Numbered from the stretch's first letter, positions 1-9,640 are shown. The stretch: 64,000 bases of DNA from Rhodopseudomonas pentothenatexigens (GCF_900218015.1 NZ_UFQQ01000001.1:1-64000), one strand, 5' to 3'. Numbers and translations are program-made. The notes: generated by a model not told the origin, from the sequence alone.

Positions 1-261
1 GAGGCAATGCTGCGCGAGCTCGGCATCGTGCACCGTTACACTCGGCCTTACCGCCCCCAGACCAACGGCAAGATCGAGCGCTTCTGGCGGACCCTCGACG
101 ACGACGTGATCGACGGAGCCACCTTCGACAACCTCGACCACTTCGCCAACGAGTTGTTCGAATACATGGTCTATTACAACAACTTCCGGCCCCACCAGGC
201 CCTCGGCGGCAAAACCCCGAAGGACTTCGCCGCCGACAAAAAAATCCGATCAACGAATTAG
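1..261 (+). mobile_element. Transposase C-terminal fragment (DDE integrase core), cut by window edge
   Basis: The reading frame is open from base 1, so the gene starts upstream of the window; only the last 86 codons are seen. The segment has the end of an rve-type integrase core: the motif RPQTNGKIERFWRTL, in which the Glu of KIERF is the usual third acidic catalytic residue, then YYNNFRPHQALGGKTPKDF, a common tail of IS3/IS481-like transposases. The exact IS family cannot be fixed from this piece. No terminal inverted repeat was recognised between the stop and the amidase gene. Whether the element is intact depends on sequence outside the window. Confidence 0.85.
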
Positions 262-328
262 TGAACTCGCACAGCAATGACGGGGCGAGGTGGTAATAAC
301 AATAATGTTGAAGCGGGGGAGGCCCATC

Positions 329-1759
329 ATGGCGTTCAAGGACTACGACAATTACGACGGTGTTGGCCTCGCCGAACTGGTCCGCAGCAAGCAGGTGTCC
401 GCGGCCGAACTGCTCGACGAGGCGATCGCGCGCACCGAGGCGGTCGATCCCAAGCTCAACGCCGTCGTCGTCCGCCACGACGACTACGCGCGCAAGCAGA
501 TCGAAGCCGGGCTGCCGGATGGTCCGTTCACCGGCGTGCCGTTTCTCTTGAAGGATCTCGATCTGCTCGCCGGCACGCGCACCACTTTCGGCGCCAGCCT
601 GTACAAGGATTTCGTCGCGCCCCACACCGGCACGCTGGCGCAGCGGTTTCTGAACGCCGGCGTCACCGTGTTCGGCAAGAGCGCCAGCCCGGAATTCGGC
701 CTGATGCCGACCACCGAGTCGCGACTGCACGGACCGACCCGCAATCCGTGGAATATTGATCATTCCTCCGGCGGCTCGTCGGGCGGCGCGGCGGCGGCGG
801 TCGCGGCGCGGATCCTGCCGGTGGCGCATGCCAGCGACGGTGGCGGCTCGATCCGGATTCCGGCCTCGGCCTGCGGCGTGTTCGGGCTGAAGCCGACGCG
901 GGCGCGAAATCCGATCGGGCCGGATCGCGGCGCCGGCTGGGGCGGCTTTGCCTGCGGCCATGTCGTGAGTATCAGCGTGCGCGACAGCGCCGCGATGTTG
1001 GATGCGCTGCACGGTCCGGAGCCGTCGAGCCCCTACGTCGCGCCGCCGCCGCAGCGGCCGTTCGCCGACGAGGTCGGCCGCGATCCGGGGCGGTTACGGA
1101 TCGCGTTCACCGACCGCTCGACCTATGGCGATGCGATCGATCCGGAAGTCGCCGCGGCGGTGCGTGATACCGCAAGGCTGCTCGAAGGCCTCGGCCATCA
1201 CGTCGAGGAACGTGCGCCGCTGTTGCCGGCCGATCCGGCGGAAGTGATCGCCACCATCGTCGCTTGCAACACCGGCCTTGCGGTGCGGCTCGCCGAGCAG
1301 ACCTTCGGCCGGCCGATGACCGAGAGCGATTTCGAGGTGCTGACGCTGGCGTCGGCCGCCAATGCGCGCAAGGCCAGCGGCGTCGATTACTGCGCCGCCG
1401 AGCTTATCGCGTTTCAGATATCGCGCGCGCTGGCCGATTTCTTCACCGACGTCGATGTCTTCCTGTCGCCGACGCTGTGCGCACTGCCGCTGCGGATCGG
1501 CGAGATCGACACCATGGCACGCGATCTGTCCGGGATCAGCCCGACGCTGCGCCGGTACATTCCGGGGACCAGCCTTGCTAATATGTCGGGGCAACCGGCG
1601 ATGTCAGTGCCGCTGGCGTGGAGTGCGAGCGGCTTGCCGATCGGAATGATGTTCGCGGCAAAGTTCGGCGAAGAAGCGACGCTGTTGCGTCTCGCCGCGC
1701 AGTTCGAGCGCGAACGGCCGTGGAAAACTCGGCGTCCACCGGTCTGTGCCTCGACATAG
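329..1759 (+). CDS. Amidase signature family hydrolase
   Basis: A 476-residue amidase-signature enzyme, likely hydrolysing a C-N amide bond; the substrate cannot be told from sequence. The Ser-cisSer-Lys triad is visible: Lys75 in FLLKDLD, the Gly/Ser-rich GGSSGG at about 148-153 with the cis-Ser, and the nucleophile Ser174 in [10 protein letters not shown]. Length fits the family. An in-frame upstream start at 290 exists, but the ATG at 329 has a strong GGGGGAGG ribosome site 7 nt before it and is preferred. It is not GatA by context, since no gatB or gatC is nearby. It lies next to a transposase remnant, so its location may be variable between strains. Confidence 0.88.
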   Translation: MAFKDYDNYDGVGLAELVRSKQVSAAELLDEAIARTEAVDPKLNAVVVRHDDYARKQIEAGLPDGPFTGVPFLLKDLDLLAGTRTTFGASLYKDFVAPHTGTLAQRFLNAGVTVFGKSASPEFGLMPTTESRLHGPTRNPWNIDHSSGGSSGGAAAAVAARILPVAHASDGGGSIRIPASACGVFGLKPTRARNPIGPDRGAGWGGFACGHVVSISVRDSAAMLDALHGPEPSSPYVAPPPQRPFADEVGRDPGRLRIAFTDRSTYGDAIDPEVAAAVRDTARLLEGLGHHVEERAPLLPADPAEVIATIVACNTGLAVRLAEQTFGRPMTESDFEVLTLASAANARKASGVDYCAAELIAFQISRALADFFTDVDVFLSPTLCALPLRIGEIDTMARDLSGISPTLRRYIPGTSLANMSGQPAMSVPLAWSASGLPIGMMFAAKFGEEATLLRLAAQFERERPWKTRRPPVCAST

Positions 1760-1848
1760 CCACACAAAATAGAAACCAGCGACCATTGTCGGCGTTGACG
1801 TGCTCGGCCGAGGTGTTTTCTTCGCGCCGAAGCTGGGGGAGCCTTGTA

Positions 1849-2424
1849 TTGACTGCCAACGACCCAACGGATGAAGCCCTCGCGGCGATCGCGAGCATCT
1901 TCGAAAAGACCGACAGCGCGCCGGAGAAGCGCGACCAGGCGGTATCGGAGGAGGATTCGTCCGACGCTTCGCAGCCGGACGACGAGCCTGACGAGCAGCG
2001 CGCGGCTGACCAGGTGGAATCCGCACACGCGGAATCTGGACAGGACCAATCCGAACAGGACGATTCCGATCAGACCGCCGCGATCGTCGGCGATCCGCAG
2101 CGCGATGCCGAGACGCCGGAGCGCGATCCGGCGGACGACGATCTCGAACGCTATACCCGCGAAGGGCCGGGACCGCTCGACGCGCTGCGTTTCAAGTGGC
2201 GGCTGCGGCGCGACGAGCGCGGCTACTTCGTCGACGAGACGATCGGGGCCAGCGTGCATCCGATCATCACCGGTCCGCTGTCGCGCGCCGACGCGATCGC
2301 CTTCATCGAAAACCGCGATGCCGAGACGCGGCGGCGGTTCGAAGCGTTGCGCAACGAGATTGTGATGGGCCCCTCCGAGCGCGGCTATGAAGAAGACGGT
2401 GACGAGGCGGACGACGGGCGCTAA
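1849..2424 (+). CDS. Acidic protein of unknown function, TTG start
   Basis: I do not recognise this family. About 191 residues are encoded if translation starts at the TTG at 1849, which has GGGGGA 8 nt upstream; no good ATG exists at this position. The first ~95 residues are low complexity, rich in Asp, Glu, Ser and Gln and probably disordered. The last ~90 residues look folded (LRFKWRLRRDERGYFVDET, then an amphipathic helix-like stretch ADAIAFIENRDAETRRRFEALRNEI). No signal peptide or membrane segment. It sits 149 bases upstream of bioF on the same strand, with a GC-rich stem-loop between them, so a link with biotin synthesis is not implied. Confidence 0.65.
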   Translation: MTANDPTDEALAAIASIFEKTDSAPEKRDQAVSEEDSSDASQPDDEPDEQRAADQVESAHAESGQDQSEQDDSDQTAAIVGDPQRDAETPERDPADDDLERYTREGPGPLDALRFKWRLRRDERGYFVDETIGASVHPIITGPLSRADAIAFIENRDAETRRRFEALRNEIVMGPSERGYEEDGDEADDGR

Positions 2425-2452
2425 GCAGACGTCGCGCGCTGACCGACCGCAA

Positions 2453-2477
2453 GCGGCGCGAACCGTCGTCGCGCCGC
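2453..2477. other. GC-rich inverted repeat between the acidic protein gene and bioF
   Basis: A 9-bp perfect stem (GCGGCGCGA at 2453-2461 with TCGCGCCGC at 2469-2477) and a 7-base loop. There is no T-run after it, so it may be a factor-dependent terminator or processing stem rather than an intrinsic terminator. Confidence 0.4.
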
Positions 2478-2573
2478 GGTCGTGCGCCTTCGAACTTCAA
2501 CACCTGCGACGGCAGGAGGTCTGATCGTCGATATTCCGTCTGGCGATCGGCTGCACCTCCGGGACGATCATCG

Positions 2574-3704
2574 ATGTATCAGAGCCTCGAAGCCGATCTG
2601 CGCTCGCTCGAAGACGCGGGCCGGCGTCGCAAGCTCCAGCCGCGCGCCGGTGTCGACTTCACCTCCAACGACTATCTCGGCCTCGCCGAGTCCGAGGAAC
2701 TGCGCGAGGCCGCTGCCGACGCGATCGCGCGCGGCGTGCCGATCGGCGCCGGCGGCTCGCGGCTGCTGCGCGGCAATCACGACGAACACCTGGCGCTCGA
2801 AGCCGAGGCGGCCGATTACTTCGGCGCCGAGACCGCACTGTATTTCGGCGGCGGTTTCGGCGCCAATCATGCGATCTTCGCGACGCTGCCGCAGCGCGGC
2901 GACCTCGTGCTGTACGACGAACTGATCCACGCCAGCGCGCACGAGGGCATGCGCCGCGGCCGTGCCGCTTGCGAGAGCGTGCCGCACAACGACGTCGCGG
3001 CGTTCGATGCGCGGCTGCGGCAGTGGCGCGCGGCCGGCGGCCGCGGGAGCGCCTGGATCGCGATCGAAAGCGTGTACAGCATGGACGGCGACAGCGCGCC
3101 GATCGCCGACTTTCTCGCGGTGGCGGATCGGCACGACGCCGTGCTGGTGATCGACGAGGCGCACGCCACCGGCGTGGTCGGGCCGGAGGGCCGCGGACTG
3201 GCCGCGGCGTTCGAGGGCCGTCCCAACGTGATCACGCTGCACACCTGCGGCAAGGCGCTCGGCACCATGGGCGGTTTCGTGCTCGGCCCCAAGATCGTGC
3301 GCGACTTCCTGGTCAATCGGGCGCGGCCGTTCATCTTTGCCACCGCGCCGTCGCCGCTGATCGCGGCGGTGACGCGGGCGGCGCTCGACATCAGCCGCAC
3401 CCGGCCGGAGCGGCGGCAGCGGCTCGCCGCGCTGGTGGCGTTCGCGGATCGCGAGCTGAAGCAGCGCTGCGGCGTCGTCTCGTCGGGATCGCACATCCTG
3501 CCGATCATCGTCGGCGCCAACCACACCGCGGTGGCGCTCGCCGCATCGCTGCAGCGGCGCGGCTTCGACGTCCGCGCGATCCGGCCGCCGACCGTGCCCG
3601 AAGGCACCGCGCGGCTGCGCATCGCGCTCAGCGCCAATCTGTCGGAGGAGGTGATCGCCTCGCTGTTCGCTGCGCTCGCCGAAGACATCAGGGCCGCCGC
3701 ATGA
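2574..3704 (+). CDS. bioF: 8-amino-7-oxononanoate synthase
   Basis: PLP enzyme that condenses pimeloyl-ACP/CoA with L-alanine to KAPA, the first committed ring-forming step of biotin synthesis; cytosolic. The 376-residue protein has the alpha-oxoamine synthase fold pattern: [11 protein letters not shown] near residue 25, the PLP-contacting [10 protein letters not shown], and the Schiff-base lysine Lys227 in [12 protein letters not shown]. Length is normal for BioF. The stop codon overlaps the bioD start (ATGA), indicating translational coupling in a bioF-bioD-bioA operon. bioB is not adjacent. No BioR-type TTATCTATAA palindrome was seen in the 149-base upstream gap. Confidence 0.95.
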   Translation: MYQSLEADLRSLEDAGRRRKLQPRAGVDFTSNDYLGLAESEELREAAADAIARGVPIGAGGSRLLRGNHDEHLALEAEAADYFGAETALYFGGGFGANHAIFATLPQRGDLVLYDELIHASAHEGMRRGRAACESVPHNDVAAFDARLRQWRAAGGRGSAWIAIESVYSMDGDSAPIADFLAVADRHDAVLVIDEAHATGVVGPEGRGLAAAFEGRPNVITLHTCGKALGTMGGFVLGPKIVRDFLVNRARPFIFATAPSPLIAAVTRAALDISRTRPERRQRLAALVAFADRELKQRCGVVSSGSHILPIIVGANHTAVALAASLQRRGFDVRAIRPPTVPEGTARLRIALSANLSEEVIASLFAALAEDIRAAA

Positions 3705-4339
3705 GCGCGCGGATCGTCGTCACCGGTACCGACACCGGCATCGGCAAGACCGTGTTCGCCGCCGCGCTCGCCGGCGCGCTGGACGCGACCTATTGGAAGC
3801 CGGTGCAGTCCGGCCTGGAAGACGAAACCGACTCCCGCGCGGTGCAGCGGCTGTCGGGGCTCGCCGCAGAACGTATCCTGCCGGAGCGTTACCGGCTCAA
3901 GACGCCGGCGTCGCCGCATCTCGCCGCGGCGATCGACGGCGTCGGCATCGAGATCGACGCGCTCGATCTGCCGGATCTGCCGCGTCCGCTGGTGGTCGAG
4001 GGAGCCGGCGGCCTGATGGTGCCGCTGACCCGCGAAATCACCTACATCGACGTGTTCGCGCGCTGGGGAGCGCCGCTGGTGCTGTGCGCCCGCACCTCGC
4101 TCGGCACCATCAACCACACGCTGCTGTCGATCGAGGCGATCCGGGCGCGCGGCATTCCGCTGCTGGGCGTCGCTTTCCTCGGTGAAGAAAACGCCGACTC
4201 CGAGCAGATCATCACCGAGCTCGGTAGCACCCCACGGCTCGGCCGGCTGCCGTGGCTGGCGTCGCTCGACGCCGCCGCGCTGCGCGCGGCCTTCGCCGCG
4301 GCGTTCGATCCGCGGGATTTTCTTGGAGACGCACCATGA
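3701..4339 (+). CDS. bioD: ATP-dependent dethiobiotin synthetase
   Basis: Carboxylates DAPA to dethiobiotin using ATP and CO2, the penultimate biotin step. The 212-residue protein starts at an ATG overlapping the bioF stop. The P-loop GTDTGIGKT (residues 9-17) is the BioD signature; the substrate-binding WKPVQSG follows near residue 36, and [11 protein letters not shown] is the conserved nucleotide/Mg region. The gene ends in another ATGA-type overlap with bioA, so bioF, bioD and bioA are almost certainly one transcript with coupled translation. Confidence 0.95.
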   Translation: MSARIVVTGTDTGIGKTVFAAALAGALDATYWKPVQSGLEDETDSRAVQRLSGLAAERILPERYRLKTPASPHLAAAIDGVGIEIDALDLPDLPRPLVVEGAGGLMVPLTREITYIDVFARWGAPLVLCARTSLGTINHTLLSIEAIRARGIPLLGVAFLGEENADSEQIITELGSTPRLGRLPWLASLDAAALRAAFAAAFDPRDFLGDAP

Positions 4340-5613
4340 GCCACTCCTCGCCGGTCTGGCACCCGTTCACCCAGCATGCAGTGCAGGGTGAGACGCCGAC
4401 CATCGTGCGCGGCGAGGGCGCCTGGCTCGAAGCCGAGGACGGCCGCCGAATCTTCGACGCGATCAGTTCGTGGTGGGTGGTGACCCATGGCCACCGCCAT
4501 CCGGCGATCATCGCCGCGATCAAGCAGCAGGCCGACCGGCTCGACCAGGTGATCTTCGCCGGCTTCACCCATCCGCCGGCCGAACAGCTCGCACGGCGTC
4601 TGGTCGAGATCACGCCGCCGGAGCTGACGCATGTGTTCTACTCCGACAGCGGCTCGACCGCGGTCGAGGTCGGGCTGAAGATGGCGCTCGGCTATTGGCT
4701 GCACTCGGGCGAGAACCGGCGGCGCATCCTGGCGCTGGAGGGTGCGTATCACGGCGACACGATCGGCGGCATGTCGGTCGGCGAGCGCGGCGTGTTCAAC
4801 GCGCCTTACGATCCGCTGCTGTTCGACGTCAGCCGGCTGCCGTTCCCGCGCGCCGGCGCCGAGCAGGCGACGCTGGACGCGCTGGAGCAGGCGTGCCGCG
4901 CCGAGGCGATCGCGGCGCTGATCGTCGAGCCCCTGGTGCTCGGGGCCGGCGGCATGCTGATCTATCCGCCCTGGGTGCTGGCCGAAATGGCGCGGATCTG
5001 CAAGGCGCACGGCGTGCTGCTGATCGCCGACGAGGTGATGACCGGCTGGGGCCGCACCGGCACGCTGTTCGCGTGCGAACAGGCGAACGTCGTGCCCGAC
5101 ATCGCCTGCTACTCGAAGGGACTGACCGGCGGCTCGGTGCCGCTGGCGGTGACGATGTGCCGGCGCGAAATCTTCGACGCGCATTTCTCCACCGACCGGC
5201 GCAAGACGTTCTTCCATTCCAGCTCCTACACCGCCAATCCGATCGCCTGCGCGGCGGCGCTGGCCAATCTGCAGGTGTGGGGAAGCGAGCCGGTGCGGCA
5301 GCGGATCGATGATCTCGCCGCCGTCCACGCGCGCGCGCTGGATCGCTTTCGCGACGATGTGCGGTTCAGCAATGTCCGCCAGATCGGCACCATCGCCGCG
5401 GTCGATCTCGAGGTCGGCGACAGCGGCTATCTCGCCGATGTCGGGCCGCGGCTCTACGCCTACTTCGTCGGCCGCGGCCTCTTGGTCCGTCCGCTCGGCA
5501 ACACGATCTATCTGATGCCGCCGTATTGCAGCACGGCGGCGGAGATCGAGACTGTATATCAGGCGATCGCCGCCGCGCCGGAGGCGCTGGCGCGCGGGAG
5601 CGGTGTGGGCTGA
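4336..5613 (+). CDS. bioA: Adenosylmethionine-8-amino-7-oxononanoate aminotransferase
   Basis: Class III PLP aminotransferase converting KAPA to DAPA with SAM as amino donor. The 425-residue protein begins [13 protein letters not shown], and contains [13 protein letters not shown], which is typical of BioA rather than of other omega-transaminases, the PLP-phosphate region [31 protein letters not shown], and the Schiff-base lysine at about 261 in YSKGLTGG. It is the last gene of the cluster; the following bases hold a palindromic repeat rather than bioB. Confidence 0.95.
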   Translation: MSHSSPVWHPFTQHAVQGETPTIVRGEGAWLEAEDGRRIFDAISSWWVVTHGHRHPAIIAAIKQQADRLDQVIFAGFTHPPAEQLARRLVEITPPELTHVFYSDSGSTAVEVGLKMALGYWLHSGENRRRILALEGAYHGDTIGGMSVGERGVFNAPYDPLLFDVSRLPFPRAGAEQATLDALEQACRAEAIAALIVEPLVLGAGGMLIYPPWVLAEMARICKAHGVLLIADEVMTGWGRTGTLFACEQANVVPDIACYSKGLTGGSVPLAVTMCRREIFDAHFSTDRRKTFFHSSSYTANPIACAAALANLQVWGSEPVRQRIDDLAAVHARALDRFRDDVRFSNVRQIGTIAAVDLEVGDSGYLADVGPRLYAYFVGRGLLVRPLGNTIYLMPPYCSTAAEIETVYQAIAAAPEALARGSGVG

Positions 5614-5680
5614 GCGGCGTATGGGAGCACTGCGGTCGCGTGCGGAAGCTACAAGCTAACGACGTCGACAATAGACAAAA

Positions 5681-5787
5681 CCTCATGGTGAGGAGGCGCG
5701 AAGCGCCGTCTCGAACCATGTGCCGCGAGTCCGTGCGGCGCCTCATCCTTCGAGACGCCCGGCTGCGCCGGGCTCCTCAGGATGAGG
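5681..5787. repeat. Pair of head-to-head palindromic repeat units (Bradyrhizobiaceae-type)
   Basis: Two related hairpin units. Unit one (5681-5720) has arms CATGGT and ACCATG around an inner GGCGC-GAA-GCGCC stem. Unit two (5741-5787) has arms CCTCATCCT and AGGATGAGG around GCCCGGC-TGC-GCCGGGC. The reverse complement of unit two aligns with unit one, sharing TGAGGAG and CGTCTCGAA. The difference GG/CC versus CC/GG in the outer arms preserves pairing. This resembles dispersed extragenic palindromes common in Rhodopseudomonas and Bradyrhizobium. It fills most of the 253-base gap between bioA and the minus-strand coiled-coil gene. Confidence 0.75.
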
Positions 5788-5866
5788 AGCCCGTGCTTTG
5801 TGGGCGCTATCGATTCGACTCGTCGACGAAGCGTTCGAGGCGAGGGAGAGAGCTGGCTGTCTGCTG

Positions 5867-6478
5867 TTACTTCGTCTTGGTGAACGCCTGCGAGATCCGG
5901 GCCCAGGTCTTCTCGTAGACCGCGGCGGTTTCGTCGAGGCCGGCCTTCAGCGCGTTCCATGTCTCGTCGCCGGCGGCCGACAATTGCGTCAGCTTCGGGC
6001 CGAGCATCTTCTCGGTTTCTTCGGTCCAGCGGCGCAGCGAGGATTCCATTTCCTTGCGGCCCTGTTCGAGCGCGGATGCGGCGCTGGTCTGGATCGTCTC
6101 CAGCGACGCTAGGAACGCCTGGCGCTGCGCTTCGGCGCGGGCGGCGAGCGCGTCCTTGACGAGGCCGGCCTGGTCGCCGGCGGTGCCGAGGAATTTCTGG
6201 AACGCGAGTTCGACCTCGTTCCACTGCGCCGAGACCGCCGCCAGCGCCGCGTCGGTGACCTGCTTCGACTCGCCGAGATCGGCCTGCAGGGCCGTCACCT
6301 TGGCCTGGAAGGCGTCGCGCGCGGTGCGGAATTGCGCCAGCGCTTCCTCAGCCTTCGCGCTCGACGCTTCGCCGAGCTTGGCGACACCTTCCTCGATCTT
6401 GGCGATGGTCGCGGCGGATTCGTCGAGCTTCTGCTTGGTCCATTCCAGGTAGGCTTGAGTGAGATCGGGCTTGGTCAT
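5867..6478 (-). CDS. Coiled-coil, phasin-like protein
   Basis: A 203-residue, almost entirely helical protein with long Ala/Glu/Lys/Gln-rich heptad-like stretches (for example KLDESAATIAKIEEGVAKLG and ALEQGRKEMESSLRRW) and a few Trp residues at helix ends. No signal peptide, membrane segment or cysteine. The composition is like phasins and apolipoprotein-like amphipathic proteins that coat polyhydroxyalkanoate granules or membranes, but I see no diagnostic motif, so the function is inferred only. It starts 18 bases after the stop of the TetR gene on the same strand and is probably co-transcribed with it. A good AGGAGG lies just upstream of its ATG. Confidence 0.7.
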   Translation of the reverse strand: MTKPDLTQAYLEWTKQKLDESAATIAKIEEGVAKLGEASSAKAEEALAQFRTARDAFQAKVTALQADLGESKQVTDAALAAVSAQWNEVELAFQKFLGTAGDQAGLVKDALAARAEAQRQAFLASLETIQTSAASALEQGRKEMESSLRRWTEETEKMLGPKLTQLSAAGDETWNALKAGLDETAAVYEKTWARISQAFTKTK

Positions 6479-6496
6479 GGCAGCCTCCTTTTGACG

Positions 6497-7234
6497 TCAG
6501 GCCGTGGGTGAGGGGTGAACTCCGGATGCGGAGCCGAGCGGCGGATGGGCGATGGACGGATCATCGGAGCGGATGCCGAGCAGTTCGGCCAACGCCAGCC
6601 GCCGCACCGCCATCTCCACGGTCCGCTTGCGCGCGGCGTCGAATGTGTCCCAGCCGAGTGAACTCAGCATGACGTTGCGCAGCGTGCGGAAGTTGGAGAT
6701 CGCGCCGAGCACGATGGCGACCCGGACTTTCAGATCCGCATCGTCCGGGGAACGGCCGGTGGCGGCGGCGACCTCCGCGATCAGCGCGGCCTGAAACCGC
6801 GCGACCGACTGGTAATAGATGATGCGGAAGGCGTCGTCGGCATCACGCTCGCAGCGGACGAAGAACACGGTCCAGGCCTCCGGCTCCTCGTCGCCGGCGA
6901 TGAACTGGAAGAACCGCGTCACCACCGCGTCGATGTGGCGGACCGGATCGGCGGCAGCGGTGCGGAGCTGGTCAATCAGCGGCTCGATGCGGGATCGCAT
7001 ATAGTCGGCGATCGCCTGCGCGGCTGCCAGGTACAGCTCGCGCTTGCCGCCGAAATGATACGGGATCGCCGCTTGATTGACTTTTGCCCGCTCGGTGAGT
7101 TGACGGGTGGTGGCGCCGTCGTAGCCGACCGAGCCGAACACCTCGATCGCCGCCTCGATCATGCGAGCACGAGTATCGTGGCTTTGCCCGCCAAGCGCGG
7201 GCCGGAGCAGGGCGGTGTGTCCGTTGGACTTCAT
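6497..7234 (-). CDS. TetR-family transcriptional regulator (CecR/DUF1956-like)
   Basis: A 245-residue repressor. The N-terminal HTH runs from about residue 21 (DTRARMIEAAIEVFGSVGYDGATTRQLTERAKVNQAAIPYHFGGKRELY, seen in pieces) and matches the TetR_N pattern with the IPYHFGGK recognition end typical of the CecR group. The C-terminal ligand domain (about 90-220) is of the DUF1956-like type. It is followed 18 bases later by the coiled-coil gene, forming a two-gene unit. A perfect 16-bp palindrome 27 bases upstream of its start is a strong candidate for an autoregulatory operator. Confidence 0.88.
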   Translation of the reverse strand: MKSNGHTALLRPALGGQSHDTRARMIEAAIEVFGSVGYDGATTRQLTERAKVNQAAIPYHFGGKRELYLAAAQAIADYMRSRIEPLIDQLRTAAADPVRHIDAVVTRFFQFIAGDEEPEAWTVFFVRCERDADDAFRIIYYQSVARFQAALIAEVAAATGRSPDDADLKVRVAIVLGAISNFRTLRNVMLSSLGWDTFDAARKRTVEMAVRRLALAELLGIRSDDPSIAHPPLGSASGVHPSPTA

Positions 7235-7261
7235 GGTCGACGCCTCATTGGCGTCTGTTTA

Positions 7262-7277
7262 ATTCATTCGAATGAAT
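7262..7277. promoter_or_regulatory. Perfect 16-bp palindrome, probable TetR operator
   Basis: ATTCATTCGAATGAAT is fully self-complementary and lies 27 bp upstream of the TetR start codon in an AT-rich patch, unlike the GC-rich surroundings. Position, symmetry and size fit TetR-family operators. No divergent gene starts here, so the likely target is the regulator and the downstream coiled-coil gene. Confidence 0.65.
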
Positions 7278-7341
7278 GGGACTTTGAGCTGGATCAAACG
7301 GCGCCGGTGATCTGCGGACCAGCTGCGGGTGTCGACGGGCA

Positions 7342-7371
7342 AAGAAAAAGGCGCCCCGCGAGGAGCGCCTT
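7342..7371 (-). terminator. Rho-independent terminator of glnA
   Basis: On the minus strand a stem AAGGCGC/GCGCCTT (7365-7371 with 7348-7354) is followed by TTTTTCTTT. It lies 27 bases past the glnA stop codon. Confidence 0.85.
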
Positions 7372-7397
7372 CTCCCTGAGTGATGTCGCCGAAGCGC

Positions 7398-8807
7398 TTA
7401 GTACGAGTAGTACATCTCGAACTCGACCGGGTGCGGGGTCATTTCGAACCGCGCGACTTCGGTCATCTTCAGCTCGATATAGGCGTCGATGAAGTCGTCG
7501 TCGAACACGCCGCCGGCCTTGAGGAAGGCGCGGTCCTTGTCGAGGTTCTCGAGCGCCTCGCGGAGCGAACCGCAGACCGTCGGGATCTGCTTCAGCTCTT
7601 CCTTCGGCAGGTCGTACAGGTCCTTGTCCATCGCCGGACCCGGATCGATCTTGTTCTTGATGCCGTCGAGGCCGGCCATCAGCATCGCGGCGAAGCCGAG
7701 ATAGGGGTTGGCCATCGGGTCCGGGAAGCGGACTTCGACGCGCTTGGCCTTCGGCGAGGTGGTGTAGGGGATGCGGCACGAGGCCGAACGGTTGCGGGCC
7801 GAATAGGCCAGCAGCACCGGCGCTTCATAGCCCGGGACCAGACGCTTGTAGGAGTTGGTTGACGGGTTGGTGAAGGCGTTGATCGCCTTGGCGTGCTTGA
7901 TGATGCCGCCGATGTAGTGCAGGCAGGTTTCCGACAGGTCGGCGTATTTGTTGCCGGCGAAGGTCGGCTTGCCGTCCTTCCAGATCGACTGGTGCACGTG
8001 CATGCCCGAGCCGTTGTCGCCGAACACCGGCTTCGGCATGAAGGTCGCGGTCTTGCCGTAGATGTGGGCGACCTGATGGATGCAGTACTTGTAGATCTGC
8101 ATCTGGTCGGCCATGTGGGTCAGGGTGTCGAACTTCATGCCGAGCTCGTGCTGGGCAGACGCGACTTCGTGGTGATGCTTCTCGACCTTGACGCCCATCT
8201 TGGCCATCGCGCCGAGCATCTCCGAGCGCATGTCCTGCACCGAGTCCTGCGGCGGCACCGGGAAGTAACCGGCCTTGGTGCGGATGCGGTGGCCGAGGTT
8301 GCCGCCCTCGTACTCGGTGTCGGAGTTGGTCGGCAGTTCCGACGAGTCGAGCTTGAAGCCGGTGTTGTACGGGTTCGCCGAATAGCGCACGTCGTCGAAC
8401 ACGAAGAACTCGGCTTCGGGACCGACGAACACGGTGTCGCCGATGCCGAGCGCCTTGACCTGGGCTTCCGCCTTCTTGGCGATGCCGCGCGGGTCGCGGT
8501 TGTAGGGCTCGCCGGTCGACGGCTCGAGGATGTCGCAGGTGATCACCATGGTGGTCTCTGCGAAGAACGGATCGATCGTCGCGGTCGACGGATCGGGCAT
8601 CAGCATCATGTCGGACTCGTTGATCGCCTTCCAGCCGGCGATCGAGGAACCGTCGAACATGGTGCCTTCGGAGAAGATCTCCTCGTCGATCATCGACACG
8701 TCGAAAGTGACGTGCTGCCACTTGCCGCGCGGATCGGTGAAACGCAGGTCGACGTATTTCACGTCGTTGTCCTTGATGGATTTCAGGACTTCTTTAGCGG
8801 TCGTCAT
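7398..8807 (-). CDS. glnA: Glutamine synthetase, type I
   Basis: ATP-dependent ligation of ammonia to glutamate, the main nitrogen assimilation step; a cytosolic dodecamer. The 469-residue protein has [18 protein letters not shown], the [12 protein letters not shown] metal site, the ATP-binding [16 protein letters not shown], and the adenylylation loop with Tyr398 in [12 protein letters not shown], so the enzyme is expected to be controlled by GlnE. Length is typical of GSI-beta. It lies 86 bases downstream of glnB with a stem-loop between, and ends at a clear terminator. Transcription from the glnB promoter is likely. Confidence 0.97.
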   Translation of the reverse strand: MTTAKEVLKSIKDNDVKYVDLRFTDPRGKWQHVTFDVSMIDEEIFSEGTMFDGSSIAGWKAINESDMMLMPDPSTATIDPFFAETTMVITCDILEPSTGEPYNRDPRGIAKKAEAQVKALGIGDTVFVGPEAEFFVFDDVRYSANPYNTGFKLDSSELPTNSDTEYEGGNLGHRIRTKAGYFPVPPQDSVQDMRSEMLGAMAKMGVKVEKHHHEVASAQHELGMKFDTLTHMADQMQIYKYCIHQVAHIYGKTATFMPKPVFGDNGSGMHVHQSIWKDGKPTFAGNKYADLSETCLHYIGGIIKHAKAINAFTNPSTNSYKRLVPGYEAPVLLAYSARNRSASCRIPYTTSPKAKRVEVRFPDPMANPYLGFAAMLMAGLDGIKNKIDPGPAMDKDLYDLPKEELKQIPTVCGSLREALENLDKDRAFLKAGGVFDDDFIDAYIELKMTEVARFEMTPHPVEFEMYYSY

Positions 8808-8839
8808 GAGTACCCCTTTGCTTCGGGTCGTCGTGAAAC

Positions 8840-8857
8840 GGCGGCCGCACGGCCGCC
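8840..8857 (-). other. Stem-loop in the glnB-glnA gap
   Basis: GGCGGCCG and CGGCCGCC form an 8-bp perfect stem with a two-base centre. On the transcript it is followed by GUUUC, which would be weak as a terminator. It may act as a partial attenuator or a processing and stability element between the two cistrons. Confidence 0.4.
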
Positions 8858-8893
8858 AGGTGATGCGATCAGTCGAGGTGATAGGCCGGGTGC

Positions 8894-9232
<339 letters not shown>

Positions 9233-9431
9233 TTACACTCTCCCCGGACTTCCCACGTCGTGAGTCGGCATGTGTATGCCAGATTGCGCGACGCTGCGCA
9301 GTTGATCGATGACCGCGGCCGATTGGGTGAGCAATCCCGTTTCTGAATCCCGCCAGGCCGGAACTCGGAACGGTCGTGCGCAGACCCCGCCTTTGCAGGC
9401 GAGCGCGAGGATCGAAACTGGCTTCCGTAAA

Positions 9432-9447
9432 AGCAGGGTCCGTGCCA
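9432..9447 (-). promoter_or_regulatory. Candidate sigma-54 (RpoN) promoter for glnBA
   Basis: Read on the minus strand the sequence is TGGCACGGACCCTGCT. It matches the -24/-12 consensus TGGCACG-N4-TTGCW with a single mismatch (CTGC for TTGC) and exact spacing. It points toward glnB and would give a leader of about 190 bases. RpoN/NtrC control of glnBA is well known in alphaproteobacteria. No convincing NtrC palindrome was found upstream. Confidence 0.65.
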
Positions 9448-9640
9448 ATTTGCGCAGCAGCCGATTGTGAAGCTTTATCAGGATATTAATCGGGCGTATG
9501 GCCCACTGAGCGAATGCAGAACGGGCTTTGCCTGATTAATCGTTAGGCAAATAGCTAGTCTATTGTGCAGCAGGCGGGTCGTGTCGGTTTGGGATCAATG
9601 AAGCTGCCTTCGCTGCAGGCGACTGTACCGGGAATTGGGC
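9448..9640. other. Non-coding remainder of the glnB-nnr divergent region
   Basis: With 9233-9447 this makes a 408-base gap between divergent genes. It holds a near-perfect inverted repeat (ATTAATCGGGC at 9486-9496 with GCCTGATTAAT at 9531-9541, 10 of 11 pairs) and two similar decamers TGCGCAGCAG and TGTGCAGCAG more than 100 bases apart. These could be regulator sites, but nothing identifies the protein. No coding sequence is apparent. Confidence 0.4.
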
